64,000 nucleotides of DNA. It comes from Symbiodinium kawagutii (lineage: Eukaryota > Sar > Dinophyceae > Suessiales > Symbiodiniaceae). The position numbers were made by a program, and so were the translations under genes. The DNA lies in assembly GCA_009767595.1 (NCBI GenBank), contig VSDK01018228.1, forward strand, positions 72,259-136,258, read 5' to 3'. Below, piece after piece: positions 1-53,457 of this stretch. How positions within the stretch are numbered: position 1 is the stretch's first letter; the number at the start of each line of letters is the position of its first letter. A model generated the notes under the pieces. The model was given only the letters and a program-made list of their open reading frames with translations, ran no database searches and had not been told where the DNA came from.

Positions 1-1209
1 TTGAAATTCCTCGAGAAACATGGTACCCAAACAAGATACACGTTGGCAACCGATCATGCCTTGAATTGTGTCATTCAATATGGTCTCACGCATGGTGCCC
101 ACATTCTAGGATCAACTGAAAACCTGCCGGATGATTTCTTGCATACACATCCGGCTGACACGGCACTGTGTGTTGATACATGCACCCAGAGATGGCAACG
201 TCTTTTGATTGCTTTGCAGATTGATTTGTGGTGCATGTCGGCGCCATGTCCCTCATGGTCAGGTTCAGGATCAGGCCGAGGTTTCTTTTATGTGCTTATG
301 ATTAGTTAGTGCCTTCAACCTGACTGTCCGCCTCTGCACGCGTGCCGGGGGTGGACGACCGCAAGTGCCAACCATTTTTGACCATCAATTAATCAATCAT
401 CCTTGAGCACCACAATTCACCATGCTTTCAGGTCGCTGTTCATCGCAGTGACTTCGCTTGCGCCTCAGCGCCAGGCCGCCAAGCAGAGAGCGGCACACGA
501 AAGACCTGAGTCCAGCGCCGCTGCGCCGTGCAGGGGGGGCTACGAATGATGGCTCTGGTTGGTTTATCATGGTTAATGTTGGTTTCTGATTAGTATCTAC
601 CTGTTGGTTTCATCTATTTTCATTCCTTTGGGGGGTTACACTAATCAGAAACCTACATTACTGGGCGACGAATGATGGATTATCAACACGGGGCAACTGA
701 CCAGAACCGATAGTGATGCTTGATAGTGGCTACTAACTACAGTGCCTAATAGTTATGTGATGGTGAATGATCGGATATACCGTTATACCAATTATTGATG
801 GTTTGTCATGGGGATGTACCAACATTATTTGTTGGTTAGGGAGAGGCCAACCATCAGAGCGATACCAATGCTTCATAGCAGTCATACTGGTAATAACTTG
901 CACGTCTGAGTCAGCGATTAGTGATAGATATGCATCCAACACTAATTTCTTTGCATCAATAATGGCTAATGAATTATGTAAATGATGGTTGATATCAATT
1001 TATGAGTGAAAGCCAACAATGTGGTGACTTGAACATTGAGGATCCCAAGGTTCATCCCACATGCGGGAAATCTGCCTTGCTGACCCTCCTGTCCCTCGTT
1101 CGTAAGATGCACAAAAGCCTTGGTCCTCCTCATGATTGGTCGGTCTTTCACCAAGATTGGCTGCGTTCAGCTTCCTGTTGGTTCATTGTATTTCACCTCG
1201 AACAAGCCA

Positions 1210-1317
1210 GTATGGTGGTTTCTCAAAATAGGGAACCCTAAAAATGGTTGGTTTACTGTTGTACATGGTCAATAAAAAATGATTTAGGATTGCCCCTATT
1301 TTGAGAAACATCCATAC
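1210..1317. mobile_element. inverted-repeat element, copy A (MITE-like)
   Basis: Arms GTATGG-TGGTTTCTCAAAAT and the inverted ATTTTGAGAAACATCCATAC flank about 60 bp of AT-rich core. The same arms recur near 49.7, 56.4 and 58.8 kb. There is no coding capacity, as in miniature inverted-repeat elements. Confidence 0.6.
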
Positions 1318-4300
1318 ACTAACTTTTTTCTACCTCTATCTTCACCTCAAGTGGTCCTTAACCATCAACGCCAAGTCAACACTCCCCATCTTTTACACAA
1401 CTCAACAACGAAGCCAAAGATTTGGAAGATCCAAAAAAACAAGCTGAAAATCTAAAACATGTGCGAGTTGTTTCATGATTTGATCACCTCTAACCAGCTG
1501 GAAGACTGGAAGATCAATCAGCTTAGCTATACCCAGCTGGTTGCCCTTGGTTCCTCGGTTCCCCCATACATTTTCAGCTCTCGTGGCGAGTCGTCGTGGG
1601 GTCCCGACCTCGCGCTGCCAGGAAGTCTCTTCGAACCTGGAGCGCCAAGGTCAAGACAACCCCCATGGGCTGTAAATTTAGGTTACAATAAACAGCCAGT
1701 TCTTAGTAAATTTTGGTTACCATAAACCCCCATTAGCTGTTTGGCTAAGAAACCTAATAAACCAGTTTGTTAGTAAATTTAGGTTGATTTAGGTTGATTT
1801 GGATTAATTTAGGTTAATTTTTAGGTTGTCTAACAATAAAACCAGTTTGATAGTTGACAAAAATAACCAAGGGGGCTGGGGTTGTAATCTACAACTAGTG
1901 TCAACTAATGTTTGATCACCATGATTAATGATGGCTCATAATGCTCAATAATTGTTGACTACGGTTGATGAAATGAGGGTCATCAATTGTTAACTTAGAT
2001 TTGTTTAGTAGGCCAACTCCCAGGCAAATGGTAGATACAACCATAGGTACATGGTTCATGTTCCTGAGGTTGTAGCAAAATAAATCGACGTTTTACCACA
2101 CAAAGCCCCGAACATTTCACCGCAACTGATCGACTTTGAACTTGTCTTGTGACCAGTGATATGTGTGTCCCAGATCCAAACAATCAAGACGCTGTCAGAT
2201 ATGATATTGTTACCTGTGTGATTCAATTCATTTGATTTGTTTCGACACTGCCTCAAAAGCCGAAAAGGAAGGGAAATGATGAGCAAAAGGAAACAGAAAC
2301 AATTGAAGAATCTCGTGAACCAATAGATTTCAATCAATACACTGAGTCCGCGTTTATTTTTTTCCAAGTCCGAACAAGTTCAAAGTTTCCTGTGCAGAAT
2401 AGTGCAAATTTATTCCCTTTGGCGCGTGTAGCTGGTTTCTTTGTTGGTCTCCTCTACATTTAAAGAAGGTCAACCAAGGGAGATAACAACTCAACATCGA
2501 CAACTAGGCAGACCTGTCATGATAATGACAGCCACCAGTCGAAATCTCCTCTTTCGCTTTGTCTCAAAAGATGGGCGCCCCCAAAACCAAGGGGTTTTGT
2601 CGACCAAAAATTGGCATTTCTGCGCAACAGGGGCCCCCAACAGGAGGTCGGAGGAGGGTCCATCAGCGCTGGCTGCGCCCAGCTTGGACAACGCGGCCTC
2701 CATGTGGTCAATGAGGGTGGCTATGACCGATCAATAATCAATGAATCAAGCATGGTGGTTGTATTTGGTTGTAGTTGCTTATGTTTGGTAAAAGCTGGTT
2801 ATAGTTGGTTTTAGTTGGTTGTAGTTGGCCATAGTTGGTTATAGTTGGTTGCAGGTGATCAAAGCTATTACCAACATCATCAACAGCCAATCATAGATAT
2901 TGGCTGTGAATCGTATTGCTTATACTTTTCATAGCCATGTTGGATACAATGATAATATTTGCTAAAACCGTTCTGCTGGTTGTGAATGATATCTGTCATT
3001 GTATTGGTTGTGAATCATATGTTGGTGAGCGTAATAGCAGTTATGATACTCTTCATCAACAAAATGGGTATAACAATAACATTGATGATAATAATCATGT
3101 CGGGCATAATGAGAATCATGCTGAGACTGGAAATAGTAAGAAACATACAGGTTGTAGTAATAGTGATATAGCGAATAATGATACTGGCAGCTTTGATAAC
3201 CTTGCTTATGATAATATCCAGTTTACTGATCCTATTGTTACTATAATGTATGATCCTATTGGTTATTGTTACTATTATTTGTTACTATTGTTTACTGATC
3301 CTATTGTTACTAGTGTAATTAGAGGTGTATTGTTGTGAAGTGTAAAAGTTGCAACAGTTGTCCCAAGAATGGATGGTGATTCACATCCCAACAGCTGGAC
3401 GACCAGGGTCACTTGTCGCTGGATGCTCGAGGCACAGGGTATCGACCCCCCGCTCACATACTGATACTCGCAACAATCTGTTAGACCATAATGGTGTCTT
3501 TTGTATGTGGCTGTGGGTCAATATTAACCATTATAATAACCAACAAACTCACAGGGAAAACAATGGTTGATGATTGGAACCAGGGGTACAGGGTTTTGAC
3601 CCATAGCCATATGTATATGCGGTTCTGACACTAATATATGCTCAATGTTTAATAGAACAAAGTCTCGTGTCCACGGGATATGATCAGAAACGACGGGTAT
3701 TGCATTCGTTCAAACACAGTTGGTGTTGCAGTGATTCTTCGTTGTTACAACTGCCGTATGATTGTTATAATATGTCCATTGATCATCCATTCCGTATTGA
3801 TCTAAGTGGCCATACACCAGTCATTAATTACTCAAGCATTTTCAATCGTAATGACCAACAACAGCAATGGTTATTGATGATTATGCCACCTGCTTGTCAT
3901 TGCGACATTATTAGTTATGATTATCAGGTGGTTGCCAAACCAAAAGGTTATCACATCGCCTGCTTCTCGCTACCGCCTGGTTCATAAGGGTTGCAGGTGA
4001 CCCCCCAAAAGGTGTACCTCATGTACCTCCCAGAAATAGATGGTTGATAAGTCTGTATTAGTTATTGATGATGATGAATCTATGTACATCAGAGGTTATA
4101 CCACTCTGCACAACGTCCAATCATCAGTGTCCTGTCGCCGACCTTGAGATCCGAAGGCAAAGAACATGTGACCAGTTGCACCTTGTTCCTCCGGGCGTGA
4201 CCATTTTGAGCCAGAAGAATTGAGGCGGTCTTGACTGGTTAGTGGTTGAGATAACTAGCGGTGATAGAAGGATATTACTAGGACTCGTATGGAAGCAACC

Positions 4301-6153
4301 AGCTACATAGCTGTTGCTCACGTGTTGATGGAGAGTATGATCGACCCATCAGTTGTCATCCAATGTATACTTACCCGTGGAGATCCAGGATGATACGGCT
4401 CTGCCAGATAGACTAGAAAATGGGCGACTATCCACTACTTGCGTCTAGCTGGTAAGTTGTACTGCAGCCAAGAGTAACAGGGAAAAATTGAACAAGAAAG
4501 TCTAGCGAGGAAGCAAGCGCTTTGAATAGGCAAACTGGCCAGTACCGTATTGATCAGCGATGATGATGACTCCTCCGCTACAGTATCAGAAACAACAGTG
4601 ATCACAACTGGTCCCAAACCTTCGTTGATCTTTATTTGAAAGTTCGTTGATTTGGCTTCCTGTTGGCTTCCTCCCATCTTTCGTCGGTTTCCATCTCTAC
4701 CTTCAGCCCATTGATGCTTCCCTTTTCTGCGGACTTCTCAACGGCTTTTGACTTGATGATTGACTGTTGCTAACCACCGAACCGCTGCTACCTATTACTC
4801 CCTGTTGCTGACCTCAACCAACCATGCCAAACCACCACAAATCATTATGAAGATTTCTTCAAAATCATTGACCATCATCTGAGCCACTACATCTGCGCCA
4901 CTCGCAAACATCAACCCGAACGAAGCCATGGCTGCCCCATGATCCACGGCTTCTGCAGGGCATGGCTTCGGCCTTGTATCCTTGAAGCGCAAGTGATAGC
5001 AATGCAGGAAGAGTCGAGGACACCAGTTGCGATCCTAACGCGGCTGGTTTGATGACGAACTAGTGCATGATAGTTATGATTAGGAACAGTTAGTAGTGGT
5101 TGGTAATGGTTAGTAATGGTTGGGAACGCTTAGTCATGGTTAGTAGTGGTTTTGGTAACAAACCGATTGGGGGTTTGTCAGAGGGGCCCCCTAGATTGTA
5201 GTGAGCCTGGAGGCTTTGCCTCCGCGAGACCGGTGTGGACAAGAGAATGACAACGACGGTGGCAACTCTTTGATTGTCAATCGGGCACCAGTTAGGCAAT
5301 AGTCAGCCTCTACTGATGATAATTATTGATTCCATAGCTGCTTACTGTTTCATAAATCATCGATGCAGGGGAATAGTAGCCAACAAGTTTGGAGCCACAA
5401 TGACAGTAGTGTAACTGGGACTCTGAGGTCGCTGTTGCTAGCAGCTGGTTGCTTTCCCAACACAAGAAACAGCACGATTAGCGGTTCCGACATGACCTTG
5501 ATCGGGAGTTCTTAGCTGGTCCACTGGCGCTCGAACCATGGTCCATTAGCCACAACTGGTGGTTGATGATACTGTAGTCACTGCATTGGTTGATGGGAAA
5601 ATCTACAGGAAGCCCTTGTTTTAACCACCCAATGGGGTGCCTGCTGATTTGATCATCAACAATTTCCAGGATGTAGATGATGCCTTTCTGCCCCAAAACT
5701 GGCGGCTGCTTCTAAACCCCAAAAACACCGAAACCATCACCACGACTGATGCTGTTGGCTTTCCACTCCACAACCGCCTTACAAGTGGTTGACCATGGAC
5801 ACGGGGAGCCAGAACAAGATGCTCAATGATGGTCAATTGATGGTTCACAATGGTCGATTGATGGTTAATGACCTTGAAAAACTGGATCAAAATGCTCAAT
5901 GATTGCTAGATAAAGCTTAATAGTGGTTCTGACTGCTAAGTACTGATTAATCATGGTCCATGACTTGATCTATCGGCACATCACCCGCACTCGCCTGGTC
6001 CAAGCGATCCGAAGCATATTTGTCATCGGACACCAAGGGATGTCCCAGATGCTGCCTCCGCGCCGCAGCAGGTGAGACACAGAAAAAAGATGGCCTGCTT
6101 GTTGGTGGAGTGTGGGATTATCATGTCATGGATGTTGACATTGAGGGTGGTCA

Positions 6154-6155
6154 TC

Positions 6156-6229
<74 letters not shown>

Positions 6230-6245
6230 GATGGTGATGGTGATG

Positions 6246-6318
<73 letters not shown>

Positions 6319-6321
6319 CAT
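6154..6321. repeat. ATG/GAT trinucleotide microsatellite
   Basis: About 165 bp of uninterrupted or lightly interrupted GAT repeats with a short GGTGAT interruption in the middle. The poly-Asp, poly-Met and poly-His frames are artefacts of it. Confidence 0.95.
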
Positions 6322-7423
6322 TTATTATCGACAAATGTTGATCATAAGCCTCAGCCAGATGTGCACAGTATCCATGTGTGCAATATGTATAAAGTCCATG
6401 TACGTAATGCACACATTATAGTTTATGTTTTTTTGTGGGATCTCAGTACTACATCTGTAAATATAGATATAAAGATATATGCAAAGCAACACATTACTGT
6501 ACTACAGAATATATCTAGAGATCTAGAGGTAAATACGTGGTGAATTGTTGATTGCAATTCACAGGCCACAATTTCTTTCTGAGAGCATACCTGGCACCTG
6601 GGCGCGCCTTTGAAGGATGGGATGCTTCCAAGTGGTGAACATCAGGGAAACAGTCATAGCAGTATATCTACAGCTCACAACCGCGGGGTACCACGGGGTA
6701 CCACGGCTCCACAAGATGTCATTGACCGGAAACATATGGACTGCCACTATCATCCCAGCAACCCCCTCAAGCAGTGGGGACCATCCAGCACTGTTACAGC
6801 ACCATCGGTTGCTCACCAACCAAAAATAGCTGGTGAATTTCCATCAAAATGACAGGGGGTCACCGATGGACTTCCCATGATGAGCCATTGATGAAGCGTT
6901 TCGAAATTGCTACGTCAACTTGCTACATGTGAACCAGAACACCCGCAGATCCAATCATTAAACGCCTAAGTTGCCCTGGCCGCTCAGGTCCCCTTCAGTG
7001 CCAAGACTAATCACAGCAGCTGCAGATTTACGTTGGATATTTGATGATTTGACTCGGGACACTTGGTGATTACTTACAATAGTCTTTAAATCATCATCTT
7101 GTAATGGCTATTGGTAATAACTATTTGAACCCCCAATGATTCATTGACATGTTCTTTCTTGAGGTTCATTGGCTTCACTATCGATGATAATATTCCTGTT
7201 TCCGCACGTCGTTCTGACTGCCGTCCCAGTGAATCGAAAATAGCGATGATGGTTCGATTCAACGACATGCATAACAAGCCTCACACTGCGAGTGTAGGGA
7301 TTGTCCAAAACTGTACCCTCATGGCTATGAACTTGGCTGGCTAGTGGGTACAACCATCTATGGACAAACCATGACCTGCTACTGCCTCCCTACTCACCTC
7401 CATCACGAGCCCGCTTGGAGCCC

Positions 7424-7502
7424 CTGACATGTGCACCCGGATTTGATGCGTCCGCCCGGTGGAGATGTCACAGGCCAGCAGACTGTAGTGACCATTGGCA
7501 GC
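7424..7502 (-). CDS. RluA-like exon with TGRTHQIRVHM signature
   Basis: Encodes AANGHYSLLACDISTGRTHQ and then IRVHMS. The acceptor is CCAG|G. The 3' boundary may lie near 7424 or extend to a GTGAGT donor near 7403. Confidence 0.7.
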
Positions 7503-10500
7503 CTGGCCGAGGTCCACACAGCTCGCCATAAAACCTGCCTGGCGATGCTCCTCTCTTTATCAACCAGAGGGCATCAACCTGGTTCTTTTGAGCGTATACA
7601 TCAGCTCGCTTCGCAGCCATTGGCATGTTAAGGACATATTTAATGATGATTGAACGACATCATGGTGACACAAACCATAATGGCATGGTACCCCTGCTAC
7701 CCAAACCAAGAGTGCCAGAACCACAATCCACGATGTTCGACGTGTTTCAAACACTGTGAAGCCACCCAAGCCTTCCATGTAGAGATCACCTGGTATCTTG
7801 TCTCCGCCCAGTCACCTGGTGGCTGGTGACGATACCGCGAAGTGGCGCCGGTTGAAACCGCTGGTTGGAGCGGGGAAGACCTCTGGAAATGCCAAGGATC
7901 TACCGAAAGGACGTCCGGAGAACCTCGTATTAGGCCCCCAGATCCACAGTCAAGGGTAACTCGTCTCAAGCTCGGGCTCAGCTCATGAATCCAAGCGCCA
8001 CATTCCCATAGACCCCAGCGGTTGTAAGTTGGGCACCCTGCTATCACTGGTAGTTAAGCTTACCGAAGTACATCATGAGATGGTGAAGTCCCGGTTCTAT
8101 CACGGCTAGGTATAATCCGCTAGATTGGTTGCAAACCAACTTACACGTGGTCTAGCCCGACTGGCCTCAAATGATGATCCTTAAGCATAATCATGCATGA
8201 CCAACCATGATTCATCCATCGCTTATGATAAGTAACCATCGCCAAGCGTGATTAATCATCGTCAACTCACCATTGACCAGCATGTACCAACACTACCCAT
8301 GATGAAAATCGTAGTCCATCATCAATCATCAAAAGCTGCAGAAATCCATGAGTTGCTCATGATGCCACCAGCATGGACCACCCCCGTTGATGGTTCACCC
8401 CTCAGTCGTTAATGGCCACTGTCCCCGCTGGACGGTTCGCCTGAAGTGGAGACTTCGGACCTGCGACCGAACTTGGAGTCACTGCGGCTAGATATGGTAC
8501 TGCAAGTGGTTGTACTGGAGGGTGATGGTAGCTAAATTGCTTGAGATAGTGGTACTATCTTAGGAAATGGTTGACATTGCTTAATCATGAGAGGCGAGTA
8601 CTATTCTCAAGCAGGAACCTATTAACCATGATTAATACTGCTCAATCATGAGACTTGCTCAATATTGGTGCATAACTATTGGATTGGTTACTGGTTATGA
8701 GCCATATCACTGCATCTAGTACTTGGCTGATATTGGTTCAGAATACCGATAATTGTTACTAGTGCACCATTAGCCAACGTCCTATGTAGTTAAGTCAACA
8801 TCTGTCAGTAGCTGCTTGGTTAGATACTCGGTTCAAGTACTTGATTCACTATAACGTTGCTTGATGTATACTTGTCAATCTCTCACCAAACAATTGGATT
8901 ATTGCCACGTTGGTGTTGATAACTGGTCAATGTCCTTCAGTGCATCCCATCAGCAGTCCATTGGTTGCAATACATGTTGTATACTCATCGTAATGATGCA
9001 CTTGGCAATCATTGGAGTTTAAAATTATGATAACTGACGAGGACAAACGATGTATACTTACATAAATGGCGACGGTCAATGATTGGTGATCATTGGTGAT
9101 CCTGCATCAGCAATGAGCTAGTCATGGATGGTTATTGATCAAGTGGCAAAGCGTCTAGCAGCTATTTTGAGGCCTCCCACTTTCGGGCCACAGGCTTTGA
9201 AATGCCATGCATCGATGCTGGGTTTTCAACCAAAGTTGGAGAGCTTGACCAAAACAGTTGGGTATGCCCTTGGGGCCCATCTATGTCATGATGGTCGATG
9301 GATCTACATAAAGATAAACCCCTGTGTTTCCATGGTAGATTACGAGCTTTGGAGGATCACTAGTGGTGCTTCATTAAGAGCAAAATCTCCCATCGTCATG
9401 CTCGAAATTGCCGAGCGGCACCCGAGTGTTGGAGCCTCACATCACTGCCGCTCTATGGGGGCTAGCATAAAAACCAGCTGCTCAAGTTGTGAAACTGCAA
9501 GGTGCCCAAGTTGTGAAAGCACCACTAGTGGCCATCCATTGTTCTACCAAGAGTCACCACCACTGATGTCAGAAAAAGGAGGGCCTGGGCCCCTGCACCA
9601 GTGTCATCACCCCCGAACCCTGGCGCAGGGCCCCACCTGGTGGTGGCATCGGTGCGCAAGGTCCGAATGCTGGCGTCCACCAGACCTGTGCCTTGAGCGA
9701 CGCGGCCGTGCACCAGACACACGTAGCGCTTGGAGATCTCGGTCTTGTGGAACCTGCGAGGTCGGTGGAACCGGAGCCGGAACCCCTGCGTTGGGCTGCG
9801 CCAGGTAGTGGTTGACTGTTGTTGACCAATGGATGTGGGTAACGGTATGTGGTAAAGGTTAAGAATGGCGGATGTATGGTTGATTGTTGATTGATTGTGG
9901 TTCATCTCTGGATTGGTAGATGCAGGCTTAGTGTATTGGGAGTAATGGCAAATACGGGGTGATGCATGCTTGGTAAGCTTGTCAATCGATGGTTCATCAT
10001 GGTTGTTGCATGGTTCGGCCATTATTAAAACATCGTTGAAAATTAGGGTTAGTGGTGGTTTGTACTGTTTGGTGGATTCAGGATGCTGAACCATAGGTCT
10101 TGTACCAGCCCTAAACCAAAAATGAGACGTACTTCACTTGCATGGTTGGCTGTGCCCAAGGGATGCAGCCTATCTCCCAGCTGCTGATCCCTTTCAATTC
10201 TTGTTTCTGGTATCAGCGGTCCATTTAACAAGATTAATGTTAGTATAATCAACAACAACCGTTGTTATCAATCATCATGAACTCTTATTGAACAATATTG
10301 AGCATTGTTTTCAACCATTGGTATCAACCATGACTGTTGTTAAGCAGTATTTCGCACTATGAACCATTATCAACATGCGTGAATCGTTATCATCAACCAT
10401 TACTTTCAACACCATTCTTCAAGACCACTGTTCAGTATTAGCCACTATTAACCATTATCAACAGTGGTGGCCTTTTGTCAGCCACTCACTATCTATTATT

Positions 10501-12438
10501 AGTCATTGGTAACCAGTATTGACAACGATTATCAACCGTTCTGACCCGTTGCTGCCGCCGCTTGTTGCTGATTGCGTCCTCAAGCACCGCACCCTACCCC
10601 ACACTTATCGACCACTCCAGGTGCCCCCCACTGCTGCCGCAGATGCTTGTGAGCCTGGCGGAAGTTCACACGTGGGATTGCACGAATCTACATATGCATA
10701 TTGCATTGAATTAATATAAACATATATACGGAATAGGTACAAAGATATTAGGAAAAAGGTAGGTTCTAGTGGCTGGAGTGAGCTTAAGTATATTGCGTAT
10801 ATATATATATACATAGATATAGATATTGAAGTGGTGTGCTCTCGTATATGTACACATGCATTTGCATATACTTACATATGTCAATATATCCAATGCCAAT
10901 AAATGATGTAGTATGTATGATATCGTGTGTATGATGTAACATGTATGATATAGTATACATACGATATAGTGTATATATGTGATGTAGCATATATATATAA
11001 CATGTTTTTTTAATAATAAAGTATATCAATGATATAGTATGTATACTTCGAACAGAGTATGTCTGATCTAGTAGATATGATATAGTATATTTGATATAGT
11101 ATGTTTGATACAGAATATATGAGACAGTAAACATCATGTAGTGCATACATATGTATATATAAATATATATATGTATATTTACAAATATGCACATGTGATA
11201 TGCACCTAGAATTGCATCTGTATCTGATACATTTATACATGCATGAACGTATGTTCATGAAAGCACACATAAATAGAAACCAGAAGCATGCGTCGAGACA
11301 CGCATACATAGATACATGCAGACATGAAGACAGGCAAATACCTACATACAGCATACATCTCAAAATACATTCTATCTTGGTTGTCACTAGAAGTCTATAT
11401 TAGTTGCTCCACCTTCCGGTTTAGGGCTGCTTGACTATGATTGGTAATGATTCATAACAAATGGTTCGAACAATGTTTGATGATGGTACGGACAGAATGA
11501 CTAAGAACGGCTTGTAGTGGCCAATGATGGATGTTTAGTCATTGCTGACAATGATAGAAATCATGACAGTTTAACCATGTTTAAGGATGACTAATAAGGA
11601 AAACGATATTCGCGATGGTCAACAATGCGTGGTAATGGGTAATGTTTGACAGGCTGGTTCATGTTAGCCGACAACAGTGACTGATTACACTACTGGTCAA
11701 CCGTTGCTAAATGATGAATAATTACGGTTACAAAAGTCGTCAATCATGGTCAATGATGCTTGATAGTGCTGGACAGTTGATATGAAGTCATTCAGCACTA
11801 ATCTTACTGTGCTTAACAGATATTCAGCTGTTACCACTATCAACACATCCCAGATCACTGATGCTCAATAATCATGACTATCTAATCACATTCAGTAGCT
11901 AACAAGATTATCGAATTAGAATTTATCAATACATTCATCAATAATTCTCAAAAATGTATTTATGACCACTATTCACCATTCATCACCACCAATCACTATG
12001 AATCACTATGTATCACCACTAGTTACCACTAGAAACCATTATTTATCACCATCAATCACTGTTAATCACCATTAATCCCTTTTGATTAATATCAATCACC
12101 ATTGATCTATTGCTAATCCCTAGTGATATCAATATTGCTAACCATTAATCCCATCAATCACTACTAACCATTATCCATCACCATAAATCACCAATAAATC
12201 CCTATTAACCCGGTCATTGAAACACTATCAATCACCATTAATCACCATTAATATTGCTAATCCCTAGTGATATTAATATTAACAATCATTAATCCTATCA
12301 ATCCCATCCTATTACTAATCACCACTAATAGTGATAACCTACTGATCTATTGATCCCCACTGATCACTGCCCCGATGTGTCGGTGCGGTCGGTTCTTGCC
12401 TGCGGTGTGCGCGCTGCTAGCAGCGGGCCACTGGTCTC
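7424..12438 (-). CDS. RluA-type RNA pseudouridine synthase, spliced, partial
   Basis: Pieces of an RluA-family pseudouridine synthase, which isomerises uridine in RNA, appear in order on the minus strand: ETSGPLLAARTPQ, AHKHLRQQ, FHKTEISKRYVCLVHGRV, DWAETRYQ and YSLLACDISTGRTHQIRVHM. The last carries the family signature TGRTHQIRVHM. The first three exons join in phase through GC and GT donors. The joins around DWAETRYQ do not close, so at least one exon is missing from my model. The exon with the catalytic HRLD Asp, expected just before ETSG between 12438 and 14112, was not found, nor was the C-terminus. The gene lies downstream of alpha-tubulin on the same strand. Confidence 0.7.
7790..7815 (-). 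CDS. RluA-like exon fragment AETRY
   Basis: Encodes DWAETRYQ, like the (P)AETRYRVL segment of RluA enzymes. The exact boundaries are unsure because its phase does not join the upstream exon I placed. Confidence 0.45.
9637..9753 (-). CDS. RluA-like exon with K-x-Y-x-x-L-V-x-G block
   Basis: Encodes FHKTEISKRYVCLVHGRV through DASIRTLRTDATT. It matches the conserved KxYxALVhG strand of RluA synthases. The acceptor is GCAG|G and the donor is GTGGGG. Confidence 0.7.
10632..10654 (-). CDS. RluA-like 23-nt microexon
   Basis: Encodes AHKHLRQ plus two bases. It joins TPQ upstream and FHKTEISK downstream in phase. The acceptor is CCAG|G and the donor is GT. Confidence 0.6.
10900..11130. repeat. degenerate GATATAGTAT repeat
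   Basis: Repeated variants of TATGATATAGTATAC within a very AT-rich tract that also has TATATA runs to 11180. No gene is visible. Confidence 0.6.
11900..12360. repeat. degenerate AATCACCATT repeat
   Basis: Runs of ATCACCATTAATCAC-like units, the reverse complement of the TGATGGTTGAT motif spread through the host DNA. It probably lies in an intron of the RluA-like gene. Confidence 0.55.
12400..12438 (-). CDS. RluA-like exon with TSG motif
   Basis: A 39-nt exon encoding ETSGPLLAARTPQ, matching the xxTSGLLLVAKTPEA region after the catalytic Asp in RluA enzymes. The acceptor is CCAG|G and the donor is GCAAG. Confidence 0.65.
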
Positions 12439-14111
12439 CTGGAGCACCGGGAAACCATCCCCTGGATGCTAAGAAGCACCAGCCAAACCAGCCATTTCAA
12501 TGGTCATGTTATGTTACTAACCACTTATGAGATATAAGATGATACTGCTTAATGATTCATTATGATGGTTGATAACATCACTCCATGTCGTGTTGTTGAC
12601 CATCATAATGTCAACCATGGTTAATGTTAGATGATAGTGACCGATTAGCAACATTTGATATCATTCTATCAACTATCATGGTCACAAACACTGTTGATGG
12701 TCAATAACTATCATTGAAAATCACCACTAACACTATCGTGAACCAGTGACAGAATGCAAAGATATTAACAGAATCCCATGATAGCCAACTATTATCCATA
12801 AATCACCATTAGTGCAAAGCAGTAACAATGATGCATTTGTCCATATAAATAAGTAGAAATCGATAGTGATCGGCATGTTGGATATGATCAATGCATATTT
12901 CTGATATTGGTAATGAAATCATATTGAACAATGTCAACCTCAACATGCATATCACGATGAACAGGATTCTTGGCAATAGCTGGCTTGAAAGCTACCCAAA
13001 CTTTAGTTGTAATGCGGATGATCACAGGCCAGGCCATTGTTATAACCATTAACATGCTTAGCACCAAACTAGTGCACATAACTTTCATGAGTGTTGGCAA
13101 TCTCTATCAAAACTTTGGATGGCACTGACATCATTACAGTATTGGTCACCACGAGTAGCTTTAAAAAGAAGGATGACAGCAATGATCAGAATAATTCATA
13201 TAGCCATCAACCTGAATCAACCATTTTTTTTGCGACAGCTATGATTTTAAAAAGAGCTATTTTTGTTATAAGCATTTATCGACTTTATTGCAGCCATTAT
13301 CCAGAGCACCGTTATGTGCATCCACCCTTGCTGTGAAAACCATGACAAGAAAAAATTACACTGTAACAATTACTGTGACCATTCTCAAAACCATCACGAT
13401 GTCGCCATTCACAATATACAACAGCAGTTGTTGTGTGTGTGTGTGTGTGTCACCTTTCCCATCCATCAAAATGTGGGATCAATTTGGATAAACCATAATC
13501 AATACATTTGTGGATCAATGTGTTGTGGTTTGGATCAATTTGGACAAACCATAAACAAAGCACAACAAATTGATCCAAATTCATGTGCGTTCACTGTGCC
13601 CGGTCCAGGTCCCTAGCACTTCCTCAGTTTCTCAGCTGTTTTGGTTAAGAGCCGTGGCCTAGGGAGGTTTCTCAAGCTAGGAACTGGGGAAGCCTAGAGT
13701 TGACATGGTTGGATTGTCGGTTCATTACCATAAATGATCAGTAGACTGGATGACAACTGTAGTGTCCCCAACCTACATTGACTGCAAATTATATCTACCA
13801 TAACTGCAAGAGAAATCCCATTGACATCAATACTGATAGCAAAGCAATGCCGCTCATCAGAAGGGTACGAACCTGACTTCCCATCTTGATAGAAAGGTAA
13901 GACAGTCTGACCATTTTTCGGTTTGATCCCAAAGACCCAACCACAAACGCGATGCTGTTTTCACATGCACAGTTCTCCAGCACACTCAGTTGCCCGAGTG
14001 TGGAATGGCCACGCAAGTGTCGAGTTCACGCGTTCCGCCAGCAAGTTGGTATGCTGGGTCAACACGTTCACTTTTACCTTCAGCGCGCTCAGCACAATTG
14101 GCTAAGAGCGT

Positions 14112-53457
<39,346 letters not shown>

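Larger units (their letters stand above)
1..7395. other. host DNA without a recognisable gene
   Basis: Dominated by degenerate ATGGTTGATGATGG-type repeats on both strands, one inverted-repeat element (1210-1317) and an ATG microsatellite. The open frames are short, and I recognise no conserved domain in them. Confidence 0.5.

Noticed and set aside
6020-6421. Open frames rich in Asp, Met and His on both strands
   Set aside because: They are translations of the GAT microsatellite, not genes.
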